Below the pieces are notes generated by a model that searched no databases, had not been told where the DNA came from, and saw only the letters and a program-made list of their open reading frames with translations. A stretch of 64,000 nucleotides of DNA, taken from the NCBI RefSeq assembly GCF_900113275.1, contig NZ_FOOU01000010.1, forward strand, positions 62,001 to 126,000. The letters run 5' to 3'. Both the position numbers and the translations under genes were made by a program. The DNA comes from Neptunomonas qingdaonensis (GTDB taxonomy: Bacteria; Pseudomonadota; Gammaproteobacteria; Pseudomonadales; Balneatricaceae). Shown here in pieces: positions 36,072-46,251 of this stretch. Each line of letters begins with the position of its first letter. Positions within the stretch are counted from its first letter, which is position 1.

Positions 36072-36788
36072 TTAGCTTATCTGGCCGGTTACACGGACGC
36101 GTTTACTGCCAGCTTCCTGGCTGTGCGCAGGCGCTTTAGCGGACTGGCGATCCTTAAGGCGCTTATCAATGATATTTTTTAACGCGATGAGCAAGCCTAA
36201 GCCGACAAAAGCGCCCGGCGGTAATATGGCGAACAGGAAGCCTTTGTAATCATCCACAAGCACAATCGTCCAGTTTTCAGCCATAGGGCCGAACAGCAAG
36301 TGCATATCAGCGAATAAAGTACCCGATCCTAAGGCTTCACGTAAGCCGCCTAACAGCACTAAAACAGCGGTAAAGCCAATACCCATCATCGCACCATCCA
36401 GAACTGATGCGGATACTGGATTTTTAGACGCGAACGCATCTGCTCTGCCCATGATGACGCAGTTGGTAACGATTAACGGAATGAAGATTCCCAGAATCTG
36501 ATAAAGTTCGTAAGTGACGGCCTGCATTAGTAGCTCGATACAGGTAACAAACGACGCGATGATCATCACAAACACCGGCAAGCGTACCGCATCAGGCACA
36601 AACCTCCTGAACATTGAAATCGTCAGATTTGAACCTGTTAATACCAGGGTGCTGGCGATGCCGAGGCTGATGGAGTTGACGACTGACGCGGTAACCGCCA
36701 GTAATGGACACAAGCCTAATAACTGCACAAGTGCAGGATTGTTATGCCACAGCCCGTTTAATGTGATCTCTTTATAGTCGATACTCAT
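36072..36788 (-). CDS. rnfE: Electron transport complex subunit RnfE
   Basis: 238 aa, integral membrane subunit of the Rnf/Rsx complex with about six helices. Landmark blocks [41 protein letters not shown] and [17 protein letters not shown]. NqrD-like. It overlaps rnfG by 4 bases. The C-terminal tail is short and basic. Rnf couples ferredoxin/NADH electron transfer to ion pumping, or reduces SoxR. Confidence 0.95.
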   Translation of the reverse strand: MSIDYKEITLNGLWHNNPALVQLLGLCPLLAVTASVVNSISLGIASTLVLTGSNLTISMFRRFVPDAVRLPVFVMIIASFVTCIELLMQAVTYELYQILGIFIPLIVTNCVIMGRADAFASKNPVSASVLDGAMMGIGFTAVLVLLGGLREALGSGTLFADMHLLFGPMAENWTIVLVDDYKGFLFAILPPGAFVGLGLLIALKNIIDKRLKDRQSAKAPAHSQEAGSKRVRVTGQIS

Positions 36789-37438
36789 GAAGCCTCCTTA
36801 TCAGGCGTTGGGCTGGGACTGGGGCTGGGTCTTAAGAGCGTGGTGCGATTGTTTTGAAAAAACTGAAGCGCACGACTAACGGCGATAACGACGGCACGTG
36901 GCGTAATAGTGGCGCCGGTAAATTGGTCAAATTGGCCGCCATCTTTTTTCACCGCCCAGCTTTGGTCATCTGATCCCTGCATGCTGGTTTGGTTGAAGCT
37001 CAGTATCCAGTCTGATTTTCTCAGGTCGACTTTATCGCCAAGCCCAGGCGTTTCTTTATGCGAAAGAACCCGAACACCAGCAACCGAAGCGTCAGCATTA
37101 ATGCCAACAATCAAAGAAATGTCGCCGGAATAACCATCGGGTGTTAGCACAGGAAGAATCACAGCAGTGACTTGGCCTTTTTGCATTGCCTGATAGGCTT
37201 TGGCGTGAGCGTAGCCCAGCATAGGTGCTTCAATGTCGATCTGATGGTGTAGCAGGTCATTATCGATGCTATCTGCCGGGATAATTTCGTATAGCGCTTT
37301 AGCTTGCTGTGTGCGCTCGTTTTCAATGATCTGTTCTTTGGTTGACACTTGTGTAAGGGCGATCAGTCCTGCGGTGACAATGGCAAAGATAGAAATGCCC
37401 AGTGTGTTTTGCCGAAGTGATATCAGGAGTTCCATCAA
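36785..37438 (-). CDS. rnfG: Electron transport complex subunit RnfG
   Basis: 217 aa. One membrane helix near the N-terminus (about 12-28), then a periplasmic FMN-binding domain. FMN is attached covalently at the threonine in [11 protein letters not shown], and [14 protein letters not shown] is the upstream block. The C-terminus has a PSPSPSPTP tail. It overlaps rnfD and rnfE by 4 bases each. Confidence 0.95.
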   Translation of the reverse strand: MMELLISLRQNTLGISIFAIVTAGLIALTQVSTKEQIIENERTQQAKALYEIIPADSIDNDLLHHQIDIEAPMLGYAHAKAYQAMQKGQVTAVILPVLTPDGYSGDISLIVGINADASVAGVRVLSHKETPGLGDKVDLRKSDWILSFNQTSMQGSDDQSWAVKKDGGQFDQFTGATITPRAVVIAVSRALQFFQNNRTTLLRPSPSPSPTPDKEAS

Positions 37439-38484
37439 GCTTTTCCTTTCAGGCCGCTATTAGGCGCTTTGTGGCCATAGGTGCGCGGCTGTGTGTACTG
37501 ATCAATAAAAGGTGCAGCAAGGTTCATTAACAGAATACTGAAAGCCACCGCATCCGGATAATTTCCCCAGGTACGAATGGTGAAGATCAATACGCCGATG
37601 CCAATACCAAACCAGATTTTGCCTTTATTACTGGTGGCCGAGGAAACTGGGTCGGTAGCGATAAAGAAGGCACCTAATATGGTTCCACCTACCGTCAGAT
37701 GAAAGAAAGGGTCGGCGTAAGTATCGGGCGAGATAACATAAAAGAGGGTCGACATGGCACCTAAAGAGATAAGTACTGCCGCCGGGGTGTGCCATGAGAA
37801 TATTTTCTTATAAAGCAGTAAAATGCCGCCCATAAAGTAAGCAGCACTGACCGCGTGCCAGGCGCCGACATTCGCCAGAACATCTGATGCTCTCCATGCT
37901 TCCTCTGTCGTAAGGCCGCCACGGTGACGCATGACATCCAGAGGTGTAGCTGACGTGAAGGCATCGGCATGCTCAGACCAGCCGCCAAATATCAATTGTA
38001 GCGTGTCCACAAAACCAAGAATATTCCAGCCATCACCCTGTAGCATAAAGGGGGCTGTCCAGCGGGTCATTTCCAGCGGGAATGAGATCAATACCAGAGC
38101 GTAAGCCACCATCGCCGGATTAAACGGATTTTGGCCAATCCCTCCGTACAGTTGCTTGGCTACGACAATTGCAACAAACACTGCGACAGCGGTTAACCAC
38201 CAGGGCACAAACGGTGGCAACGCCAATGCTATTAACACGGCTGTCAGAATAGCGCTGTAATCTTTCAGATAAAAATACAGCGGACGGTTTCTCGCCTTTA
38301 TGCAGATGGCTTCAAAGGTCACGGCCAACAGGGAGGCCCAGATGATATTGATCAGTGTGCCCCAGCCAAAGAAAAAAGTCATGGCCAGCAGACCTGGCAA
38401 GGTGGCTAGAATCACCAGGCGCATGATACCAGCCGTATTGACGGGTTTATGTACGTGGGGTGATGTGATACGAATCAGCGCCAT
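37435..38484 (-). CDS. rnfD: Electron transport complex subunit RnfD
   Basis: 349 aa, about nine membrane helices, NqrB-like. Landmarks: SPHVHKPVNTAGIM at the start, LYGGIGQNPFNPAMVAYALV, and ATDPVSSATSNKGKIW carrying the probable covalent FMN threonine. The ion-translocating core subunit of Rnf. Confidence 0.95.
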   Translation of the reverse strand: MALIRITSPHVHKPVNTAGIMRLVILATLPGLLAMTFFFGWGTLINIIWASLLAVTFEAICIKARNRPLYFYLKDYSAILTAVLIALALPPFVPWWLTAVAVFVAIVVAKQLYGGIGQNPFNPAMVAYALVLISFPLEMTRWTAPFMLQGDGWNILGFVDTLQLIFGGWSEHADAFTSATPLDVMRHRGGLTTEEAWRASDVLANVGAWHAVSAAYFMGGILLLYKKIFSWHTPAAVLISLGAMSTLFYVISPDTYADPFFHLTVGGTILGAFFIATDPVSSATSNKGKIWFGIGIGVLIFTIRTWGNYPDAVAFSILLMNLAAPFIDQYTQPRTYGHKAPNSGLKGKA

Positions 38485-38499
38485 AATCTACCGCATTTC

Positions 38500-41052
38500 C
38501 TATTCAAATTGGCTAAGTGTGTGGGTGAGTTTGTCTGCCTGTTGCTGGGCGGTAATTAGTTCTGCCTGCAGCGCATCCAGATTGTTTTGTTCAGACTCCT
38601 GCTCTTTTTTGATCGATCGTTGCAGTTTAGTGGCGGCGGCGCGAGCAAGCGCAGCGTCAATTTTTAACTGTTTAAGATCAATGCCCTGAGCCGCGGCCGC
38701 TTTGATTCGAATGGCTTCTTCAGCATCAAGTTGTGCTTTGGCTTCCTGATGCAGCTGAGTCAGACGTGTAATTTCTTGTTGTAACTCAGAGGCTTCTGCT
38801 GAGTTCTCGTCTGTTGCCTCCAGCAGCTTTTCAGCTTTTTTCAGCTTGGTGCGCATAATAGAAACATTTTGTTTCAATGCTTTTAGGTCTATCGGTTTAC
38901 GTTCAATCGCTTGCTGGCCAGTAGCTTGCTGGATAGAAGGCTGCTGCGTTTTGGCGTTGTCTTGCAGTGCAGATAATGCTTCTGTGTATTTGCTTTTTAG
39001 CTTTTCAACACCGGCTTGCATCTTGTCTGCTGCCGGGCTGTTGTTTTCTATTGCTGTGGCCAGAGCCGCTTCTGCTTTTTGTAACGTTTGTAATGCTTTG
39101 TCGGCAGCTTCCTGAAGCATCGCTGATGACTGAGAAGCGGCTCCGCTTGAACTATTACTCGCTTCAGCATCAGCAAATGCCTGCTGTGCATTGGCTGCTT
39201 TGGTTTCCAGCTCTGCTACTGTCGCACGTAGCGTTTCTACACCGTCATGGCCTTTTTCTTCAGCCATTTTAAGTGCTTGTTGCGCTTTTTTGAGCTTGGT
39301 GCGTGCCACGGCTGCCTGTGTTTTTAGTTGTTTAATATCGGGTGCGTTACTAGTCGCTGCGGATACAAGTGCACCTTTTTCTGCGGCCTCAAGTGCTGTT
39401 TGTGCCTCTTCGGCCGCATGTTCCGCCTGCTTATATTGAAGGTCTAGTTGTGCGATATCATCACTACTTTCAGCTTTGGCTTTTTCCAATGCAGAAAGCG
39501 CTTTTTTTAGCTTAGTGCGTGTTACTGCCGCTGCAGTTTTTAGCTGTTTGATCTGGTCTTCGGGGTTTGTCTGGGCCGTCTCAAGTGTGGTTTTCTTGAT
39601 GGCTTGTGCCGCTGCTGCCTGTGCAGCACGCTCCTTACGGCGTGTTTCTTTGTCGACTTTGTCCTGTTCCAGACGAGCCTGTCTGGCTTCAAAACGTAGC
39701 CGCGCCTGATCCGCTTTACGCTGTTCTGCTTCTTCGGCACGTATTTCGTTTTTAGCAAAACGATAGTACTGCACTAGTGGAATATTGCTTGGGCAAACAT
39801 AGGAGCAAGCGCCGCATTCAATACAATCAAACAGGTTATGATGTTTGGCCTTTTCAAATTCTTTGCTTTTGGCAAACCAGTAAAGCTGTTGCGGTAGCAG
39901 TTCTGCAGGGCAAGCCTGTTCACATAGTCCGCAACGAATGCAGGCTTGCGCAGGTGGCGCTGGCGGCATCTCTTCTGCCGTCGCTGCGATAATGCAGTTG
40001 GATGTTTTTATGATGGGAATAGAATCATTCTCAATGGTGTAACCCATCATAGGGCCACCCATCACCAATCTGCTGAGCTGGTCGTGGTTGATGCGGGCGG
40101 TTTCCAGCAAAGTATTAATCGGCGTTCCAATCAGCACTTCCAGATTTTGCGGTTTGCTGACGGCGCCTCCGGTGACGGTAACGATGCGCGAGATCAGTGG
40201 GGTGCCGTAGTTAACGGCTTGGTTAATGGCCGCCGCCGTACCAATATTCTGGCAGACAATGCCGACATCGGCCGGGATATGCCCGCTGGGTACTTCGACA
40301 CCTGTTAATAGCCGAATTAGCTGTTTCTCACCGCCTGACGGGTATTTTGTTGGAACAACGATAATATCGATATTGAGTTCTGTGTGACGTAAGGCGTCTT
40401 CAAGAACGCGAATCGCATGTGCTTTGTTGTCTTCAATGCCGATGAGGATGTGAGTTGGCTTGAGCAGGTAGTTGATGATCTCTATACCGCCAACAATCTG
40501 CTCAGCCCGTTCCCGGATAAGCATATCATCAGCCGTGATATAGGGTTCGCACTCGGCGGCATTGATAATCAGGGTGTTAACAATATGATCATCACCCAGA
40601 TGTAGTTTTACATCGGTGGGAAATCCTGCCCCCCCCATGCCGGCAATACCATGATCACGGATGTATTCGATCAGGGTCTGCTTAGGAACACTTCGATAAT
40701 CATCAAGGCCCTGATGATCAATCCACTCATCTTTGCCGTCTGTCTGAATGCTAATACAAGGCGCATTCAGACCGGAAGGGTGTGGTACAGCCTTCGGGCT
40801 AATGTCGGTGACAGTCCCTGAGCTGGAGGCATGAATAGAAACGCTGATTCGGCCTTGCGCTTTAGCAATGAGCTGACCTTTTTGTACATAATCACCGGTC
40901 TTGACGCAGGGTTTAGCGGGTGCGCCGATATGCTGCTGGATAGGAATCGTCAGCTGTGCAGGTACAGGAGCAGGGCGAATCGGCGATCGCGTTGATTGTT
41001 TTTTATTTTCAGGAGGATGAATACCGCCATGGAAAGCAAAAATTTTACTCAT
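38500..41052 (-). CDS. rnfC: Electron transport complex subunit RnfC, with long repeat tail
   Basis: 850 aa, longer than E. coli RsxC (about 740). The N-terminal 430 residues hold the NADH/FMN-binding Rossmann part (GMGGAGFPT at 138-146) and two [4Fe-4S] clusters (C371, C374, C377, C381; C410, C413, C416, C420). The remaining 420 residues are Ala/Lys/Gln/Glu-rich coiled coil. They contain at least four copies of a unit K[QA]LK-x4-7-RTKLKKA at about 502-518, 574-590, 724-740 and, degenerate, 793-810. It overlaps rnfB by 4 bases. Confidence 0.95.
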   Translation of the reverse strand: MSKIFAFHGGIHPPENKKQSTRSPIRPAPVPAQLTIPIQQHIGAPAKPCVKTGDYVQKGQLIAKAQGRISVSIHASSSGTVTDISPKAVPHPSGLNAPCISIQTDGKDEWIDHQGLDDYRSVPKQTLIEYIRDHGIAGMGGAGFPTDVKLHLGDDHIVNTLIINAAECEPYITADDMLIRERAEQIVGGIEIINYLLKPTHILIGIEDNKAHAIRVLEDALRHTELNIDIIVVPTKYPSGGEKQLIRLLTGVEVPSGHIPADVGIVCQNIGTAAAINQAVNYGTPLISRIVTVTGGAVSKPQNLEVLIGTPINTLLETARINHDQLSRLVMGGPMMGYTIENDSIPIIKTSNCIIAATAEEMPPAPPAQACIRCGLCEQACPAELLPQQLYWFAKSKEFEKAKHHNLFDCIECGACSYVCPSNIPLVQYYRFAKNEIRAEEAEQRKADQARLRFEARQARLEQDKVDKETRRKERAAQAAAAQAIKKTTLETAQTNPEDQIKQLKTAAAVTRTKLKKALSALEKAKAESSDDIAQLDLQYKQAEHAAEEAQTALEAAEKGALVSAATSNAPDIKQLKTQAAVARTKLKKAQQALKMAEEKGHDGVETLRATVAELETKAANAQQAFADAEASNSSSGAASQSSAMLQEAADKALQTLQKAEAALATAIENNSPAADKMQAGVEKLKSKYTEALSALQDNAKTQQPSIQQATGQQAIERKPIDLKALKQNVSIMRTKLKKAEKLLEATDENSAEASELQQEITRLTQLHQEAKAQLDAEEAIRIKAAAAQGIDLKQLKIDAALARAAATKLQRSIKKEQESEQNNLDALQAELITAQQQADKLTHTLSQFE

Positions 41053-41660
41053 GAGGCGGTCTCTTCTTCACTTAACACTTTATCTAATCGTCTGCCGCTA
41101 TCTGTCGCAATTAATTGCACACCCGGTATAGGAGGTGTCCACTTCCAGTTATTTAATGTGGTTTCAATCGGTAGCATATCAATACAATCAACGGGACAGG
41201 GTTCAACACAAAGGTCACATCCGGTGCACTCCGAAACTATTACCGTATGCATCTGCTTGGCGGCGCCTAAAATGGCATCGACAGGGCAGGCCTGGATGCA
41301 CTTGGTGCAGCCGATGCATTCATCTTCACGGATATAGGCGACGGTTTTAACGCTTTCTTCGCCATGCTCAGCGTCAAGCGGAACCGCTTCGACATCTAAA
41401 AGATCGGCAAGTGCGTCAATGGTGCTTTGGCCGCCAGGAGGGCATTTATTAATCGCTTCGCCATTAGCAATCGCTTCAGCATAGGGGCGGCAGCCAGGAT
41501 GGCCGCATTGGCCACATTGAGTTTGTGGTAAAAGTTCATCGATCTGGTCGACAATGGGGTTGCCTTCTACTTTGAACTGGACAGCCGCATAGCCGAGTAT
41601 TAAGCCGAAAACGACGGCTAAACTAAGTAAAACCAGAATGGCAATTAAAATTGGACTCAT
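41049..41660 (-). CDS. rnfB: Electron transport complex subunit RnfB
   Basis: 203 aa. N-terminal membrane anchor (about 4-27), a cluster-binding region [18 protein letters not shown] plus KCPPGG, then two ferredoxin-type [4Fe-4S] motifs: [16 protein letters not shown] and [16 protein letters not shown]. The entry point for electrons in the Rnf complex. The start lies 13 bases after rnfA. Confidence 0.96.
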   Translation of the reverse strand: MSPILIAILVLLSLAVVFGLILGYAAVQFKVEGNPIVDQIDELLPQTQCGQCGHPGCRPYAEAIANGEAINKCPPGGQSTIDALADLLDVEAVPLDAEHGEESVKTVAYIREDECIGCTKCIQACPVDAILGAAKQMHTVIVSECTGCDLCVEPCPVDCIDMLPIETTLNNWKWTPPIPGVQLIATDSGRRLDKVLSEEETAS

Positions 41661-41673
41661 CGATACGGCCTAC

Positions 41674-42255
41674 TCAAAACTTAACCAGGCCGGTGAAGCC
41701 CATAAACGCCAGTGACATTAAGCCAGCAGTGACCATGCCGATGGCTGCACCACGAAACGGTGTAGGTACATCGGCCACCGCAACGCGTTCACGAATGGCT
41801 GAGAACAGAATGAGCGCTAACGAGAAACCCACCGCGCCGCCAAAGCCATAGAAAATAGACTCCATAAAACCGTTCTGCTTTTTAATATTCAACAGCGCAA
41901 CACCTAATACGGCGCAGTTAGTGGTAATTAACGGCAGGAATATCCCCAGCACTTTATGCAGCAGAGGGCTGGTTTTTTTGACCACCATCTCGGTGAATTG
42001 CACAACAACGGCAATAACAAGGATAAATGAGATGGTTTTTAAATAGGCTAATTCAAATGGAAGCAGCAGGTAGGTGTATACCAGATAGCTGCACACTGAC
42101 GAGAGGGTCAGTACAAAGGTGGTGGCCAGTGACATGCCCATGGCTGTTTCGAGCTTATTGGATACACCCATAAAAGGGCAGAGACCAAGAAACTGAACCA
42201 GTACAAAGTTATTCACCAGCACGGTGCTGATTAAAATGAGAAGAAAATCTGTCAT
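41674..42255 (-). CDS. rnfA: Electron transport complex subunit RnfA
   Basis: 193 aa, six membrane helices, NqrE-like. [27 protein letters not shown] and [21 protein letters not shown] are the diagnostic blocks that carry the shared intramembrane iron-sulfur cysteines. First gene of the reverse-strand rnfABCDGE-nth operon. The upstream 160 bases separate it from cysN, and the promoter was not resolved. Confidence 0.96.
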   Translation of the reverse strand: MTDFLLILISTVLVNNFVLVQFLGLCPFMGVSNKLETAMGMSLATTFVLTLSSVCSYLVYTYLLLPFELAYLKTISFILVIAVVVQFTEMVVKKTSPLLHKVLGIFLPLITTNCAVLGVALLNIKKQNGFMESIFYGFGGAVGFSLALILFSAIRERVAVADVPTPFRGAAIGMVTAGLMSLAFMGFTGLVKF

Positions 42256-42418
42256 GATCTCTGCATCAAAATGCGAAAATCTACCTTGGTTTCCCCCGAT
42301 AGATCTCTGAAGTAAGCAAAGGCTGAATTGTACCCTAAACTGCCTCTGTAGGCACCGTTTAAGGCCTGATTTTACACAATGCGAGGGCGGCCTGAGCCGC
42401 CACTTGCATTGAGGTGCC

Positions 42419-44098
42419 TTATATCAGCTTTTGATCGCGCAATTGTTGAATGACGCTGGCGACCTGTTCACTACCTTTGGGTAGCTGATCAACCTGGATT
42501 GTCAGGGCTGGTGTCTGGATTTGGGTATCAGTCAGCACCAGTAAGCCATTTTGTTTTAACAGGTCGGCCAGAGATGAAGCGTGCTGTGACAGTTCAGTTG
42601 GCAAGCTGCTTTTGATTAGTGTGGCAACACCGTGGCCTGCTGTGTGCAACGCCTGTTCTAGTGAGTGTATCAATGTTTCAGTCGCTGCTGCTTCCCCCGA
42701 TAGTGCGATCACGGCAGGCTGTTGGCTAAAGCGACGGGCTTTTTGCTCAGCGCTTACCTGGGCAGTGTTGAACAGCTCATAAGTTGTTGCATCTGTATTT
42801 GCATCGATGATCATACCGGCAGCAACGGTTGCGTTGCTCAGACGATCAACCACGATGAAGGAACCCGTACCGCGAAATGCTTTATAGTTATCCGCCAGTA
42901 TGGGGCGCTCGAGAGTAATTTCGCAGCGACCAATTTCATTCAGTTGCAATGTGCTGGCATCTGAGCACTCGTGCGTGTTGACATTAATTTGGTGACGGAT
43001 AGTTGTAACTGAGCCGGCTGTGCGGCTTGTCAGTAGCTTGATGTCATATGTTTTACCGATGGCCAGAGGCTTTTCGTCCATCCAAACCAGTGTGGCGTCA
43101 AAGCGATTGGTTGCTTTCGGAATGTTTTGGCTGTGAACGATGATATCTCCACGGGAGATATCTATTTCATCCTCCAGTGTCAGAGTGATTGACATAGGCG
43201 GGAACGCTTCCTGAAGCTCGCCGTCAAAAGTTACGATCGATTTAACACGTGATGATTTGCCAGAAGGCAGTACGGTGACTGCATCACCAGGCTTGACAAT
43301 GCCGGATGTTAATGTCCCGCAGTATCCACGAAAATCCAGATTCGGGCGGTTGACATACTGCACAGGGAAGCGTAGTTCTTCAAAGTTTTTGTCGCGTGCT
43401 ATTTTTACCGTATTCAGTGTTTCCATTAACGGCAGACCCTTGTACCAAGACATATGCTCGGATGGGTTGACCACATTGTCGCCTTTCAGCGCGGATAACG
43501 GCACAAACTGAATGTCCTGTAGTTCCAGATCTGCAGTGAATTCTAAATAGTCAGCTTTGATCTGCTCATAGCGTTCTTCGCTGAAGTCAACCAGATCCAT
43601 TTTGTTGATCGCGACGATGGTGTGTTTCAGGCCGAGCAGGGAGACAATAAAACTGTGTCGCTTGGTCTGGACCTGTACGCCATGACGGGCGTCAATCAGA
43701 ATGATCGCCAGGTCACAGGTAGACGCGCCAGTCGCCATGTTGCGGGTATACTGCTCATGCCCCGGGGTATCAGCAATAATGAATTTGCGCTCAGCAGTGG
43801 AAAAGTAACGATAAGCGACATCTATGGTAATGCCTTGCTCGCGTTCTGCCTGCAAGCCATCGACCAGCAGTGCCAGGTCGAGTTCTTCACCGGCGTTGCC
43901 GACACGCGCATTTTCGCTCTGAATAGCGGCTAACTGATCTTCATAGATCATTTTCGAATCATGAAGCAAGCGGCCGATCAAGGTTGATTTTCCGTCATCA
44001 ACACTGCCGCAGGTTAAAAAGCGCAGCAGTTCTTTATTTTCGTGCTGGTGAAGATACGCTTCAATGTCTGTAGAAATTAGCTCAGATTGGTGGCTCAT
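42419..44098 (-). CDS. cysN: Sulfate adenylyltransferase GTPase subunit with vestigial APS-kinase tail
   Basis: 559 aa. GTPase that drives ATP sulfurylase: G1 GSVDDGKST (31-39), DTPGH (110-114), NKMD (165-168), then EF-Tu-like domains 2 and 3 to about residue 445, the whole of a normal CysN. Residues about 455-559 extend it. They align in position with the start of the APS kinase domain of CysNC fusions ([10 protein letters not shown]), but the P-loop reads GEAAATE instead of GAGKST, and the tail is about 100 instead of 180 residues with no DGDNVR block. A decayed kinase domain is therefore likely. Confidence 0.93.
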   Translation of the reverse strand: MSHQSELISTDIEAYLHQHENKELLRFLTCGSVDDGKSTLIGRLLHDSKMIYEDQLAAIQSENARVGNAGEELDLALLVDGLQAEREQGITIDVAYRYFSTAERKFIIADTPGHEQYTRNMATGASTCDLAIILIDARHGVQVQTKRHSFIVSLLGLKHTIVAINKMDLVDFSEERYEQIKADYLEFTADLELQDIQFVPLSALKGDNVVNPSEHMSWYKGLPLMETLNTVKIARDKNFEELRFPVQYVNRPNLDFRGYCGTLTSGIVKPGDAVTVLPSGKSSRVKSIVTFDGELQEAFPPMSITLTLEDEIDISRGDIIVHSQNIPKATNRFDATLVWMDEKPLAIGKTYDIKLLTSRTAGSVTTIRHQINVNTHECSDASTLQLNEIGRCEITLERPILADNYKAFRGTGSFIVVDRLSNATVAAGMIIDANTDATTYELFNTAQVSAEQKARRFSQQPAVIALSGEAAATETLIHSLEQALHTAGHGVATLIKSSLPTELSQHASSLADLLKQNGLLVLTDTQIQTPALTIQVDQLPKGSEQVASVIQQLRDQKLI

Positions 44099-44169
44099 GG
44101 TTTCGCTCTCTAAATTCGGTATCAGAAAATGCTTAAAAAATGGGGTTAATAGCTAATAATCAGGGGCTA

Positions 44170-45087
44170 CTAGAAATACCCTTCCATTTTCTTTTTCTCC
44201 ATTGAACCGGAAGAATCGTGGTCAATGGCTCGGCCCTGGCGCTCTGATGTGGTGGTCAGTAGCATTTCCTGAATAATTTCTTGCAAGGTTTCTGCATCGG
44301 ATTCAACCGCACCGGTTAGCGGGTAGCATCCCAGTGTTCTGAAGCGTACTTTGCGCATGACGGGGTGCTCGCCTTCAGCCAAAGGCAGGCGTTCGTCATC
44401 AACCATGATCATCATGCCGTTGCGCTCAACGACAGGGCGTTCTTCAGCCAGATACAGGGGTACAATCGGGATACTCTCAAGATAGATATATTGCCAGATG
44501 TCCAGTTCAGTCCAGTTGGACAGTGGGAATACGCGAATACTTTCGCCCTGGTCTACACGTGTATTAAAAATGTTCCACAATTCAGGGCGCTGATTTTTTG
44601 GATCCCAGCGGTGATATTTATCACGGAAAGAGAAAACACGTTCTTTAGCACGTGATTTTTCTTCATCACGGCGCGCGCCGCCGAAGGCTGCATCAAATTT
44701 GTATTTGTCCAGCGCCTGCTTTAAGCCCTGGGTTTTCATAATGTCAGTATGTTTGGATGAGCCGTGAGAAAACGGGCCAACGCCCATATCTACCCCTTCC
44801 TGATTGATGTGCACAATCAGATCCATTCCGGCTTCTTCAGCCATTTTGTCACGGAAGGCGATCATCTCTTTAAACTTCCATGTGGTATCAACGTGCATCA
44901 GCGGGAAAGGTGGCTTGCCTGGGTAAAAAGCTTTACGAGCCAGATGGAGCATTACAGCAGAGTCCTTCCCAATAGAATAAAGCATCACCGGGTTGTCAAA
45001 CTCAGCTGCAACTTCGCGAATAATCTGAATGCTTTCAGCTTCCAGTTGTTTTAAATGGGTAAGACGGCGCTCTGGTATAGATGTCAT
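44170..45087 (-). CDS. cysD: Sulfate adenylyltransferase subunit 2
   Basis: 305 aa. PP-loop ATP pyrophosphatase making APS from ATP and sulfate: [20 protein letters not shown] is the PP-motif, followed by [30 protein letters not shown] and [16 protein letters not shown], and the tail [23 protein letters not shown], all as in E. coli CysD (302 aa). It lies 71 bases before cysN in the same direction. Confidence 0.97.
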   Translation of the reverse strand: MTSIPERRLTHLKQLEAESIQIIREVAAEFDNPVMLYSIGKDSAVMLHLARKAFYPGKPPFPLMHVDTTWKFKEMIAFRDKMAEEAGMDLIVHINQEGVDMGVGPFSHGSSKHTDIMKTQGLKQALDKYKFDAAFGGARRDEEKSRAKERVFSFRDKYHRWDPKNQRPELWNIFNTRVDQGESIRVFPLSNWTELDIWQYIYLESIPIVPLYLAEERPVVERNGMMIMVDDERLPLAEGEHPVMRKVRFRTLGCYPLTGAVESDAETLQEIIQEMLLTTTSERQGRAIDHDSSGSMEKKKMEGYF

Positions 45088-45264
45088 CTGTTTCTGCCTG
45101 CTCGATATATAACCTGGATTAGCAGATAGGAAACTAAGGTCGCCTATCTGTCATATGTTGCGGTGCATTATTGCAAAGAGTTTTATTAATTAAAAGTAAT
45201 AAATAGAAATCTGTTTATACATTAATGGAATAAGAGTGCGATTATTTCTTTATTCCAAAAAAAA

Positions 45265-45297
45265 ATAACAAAATGAAAAACTATTATTTTCTGTTAT
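45265..45297. promoter_or_regulatory. Possible CysB-type operator between cysD and the TauE/SafE gene
   Basis: An inverted pair ATAAC (45265-45269) and GTTAT (45293-45297) lies in the very AT-rich divergent spacer. The arrangement is compatible with a LysR-type (CysB) site, but the consensus is too loose to be sure. Confidence 0.3.
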
Positions 45298-45353
45298 ATA
45301 AAAATGTAGGTATGATAGCCCTCTGATTCGTTTAAGTAGTGAGTACTGATTTT

Positions 45354-46139
45354 ATGGAATTTGCTTACAGCTTTGCTGGGCTGGTGGTAGGATTTGTTGT
45401 CGGATTGACAGGTATTGGAGGCGGCGCTTTAATGACGCCTATTCTGATCGTTGTCTTCGGTATACCTCCTATTATTGCTGTCAGTACCGATCTGCTCTAT
45501 GCCTCTGTCACTAAGTTTGGCGGGGTGTTTGCTTATGCTCGGAAAAAGATGATCGAGTGGCGCATTGTTATTTTGCTGCTGTCTGGCAGTATCCCAGGCA
45601 GCTTGTTGACGCTGGAATATCTTAAAGGTTTGGAGGCGTTAGAACAGATAGAACATCTGATGAATCTGACACTTGGTTTTTCACTGATTCTAACGTCAAT
45701 AGCGGTGTTTGGACGTAACAAAATTCGTGAATACGCACTCAAGGTAGAAGGGCGCTCCTGGGTGGCTAAAGCTAAAAAAGCTCGTCCTACCGTGACCGTG
45801 CTAACCGGCATCTTATTAGGGGGGTTGGTAACCTTGTCCTCCGTTGGTGCAGGTGCGTTAGGCACCGCACTATTGATTACGCTTTATCCTCGTATGAGTA
45901 TGCCCGCTATTGTTGGTACCGATCTGGTGCATGCGGTGGTCCTGACCGGTGTTGCCGGTGCCGGACACTATGGTATGGGAAGCGTCGATCTGTCGTTGCT
46001 GGGGTACTTGCTGATAGGCTCGCTTCCAGGCGTATTCATAGGAAGTCATATTGGGGCAAAACTGTCGCCAAAAGTAATGCAGCCTATAATGGGCTCACTT
46101 CTGTTAGCCATCGGTTTACGCTTTGTGCTGGCAGGGTAG
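45354..46139 (+). CDS. TauE/SafE family anion permease
   Basis: 261 aa, about eight membrane helices. Two halves carry VVGFVVGLTGIGGGALMTP and TLSSVGAGALGTALL, the family signature. It probably transports sulfite, sulfate or another sulfur anion, given its place between cysD and cysI; the direction of transport is not known. The ATG at 45354 suits the family start; a GTG at 45339 is open in frame and neither has a strong ribosome site. Confidence 0.88.
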   Translation: MEFAYSFAGLVVGFVVGLTGIGGGALMTPILIVVFGIPPIIAVSTDLLYASVTKFGGVFAYARKKMIEWRIVILLLSGSIPGSLLTLEYLKGLEALEQIEHLMNLTLGFSLILTSIAVFGRNKIREYALKVEGRSWVAKAKKARPTVTVLTGILLGGLVTLSSVGAGALGTALLITLYPRMSMPAIVGTDLVHAVVLTGVAGAGHYGMGSVDLSLLGYLLIGSLPGVFIGSHIGAKLSPKVMQPIMGSLLLAIGLRFVLAG

Positions 46140-46167
46140 ATGAACTAATAAACAGTCAAACCACTAT

Positions 46168-46187
46168 TATAACGAACTATAACGAAC
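46168..46187. repeat. Tandem 10-bp repeat upstream of cysI
   Basis: TATAACGAAC is repeated exactly twice in tandem (46168-46177 and 46178-46187), 65 bases before the cysI start. It may be a regulator half-site pair (ATAAC is also seen upstream of cysD). Confidence 0.5.
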
Positions 46188-46251
46188 AATTTTTTAAACA
46201 TTTTTCTAGAATCAAAGTGGGCAGTAGAGCTGCCAAACGGGTGAAACATTC

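Noticed and set aside
39191-39709. Forward-strand open frames opposite rnfC
   Set aside because: Shadows of the low-complexity Ala/Lys/Gln repeats of rnfC; no ribosome sites or family resemblance.
45088-45353. Small gene between cysD and the TauE/SafE gene
   Set aside because: Very AT-rich with no open frame that has a ribosome site; best read as a divergent promoter region.
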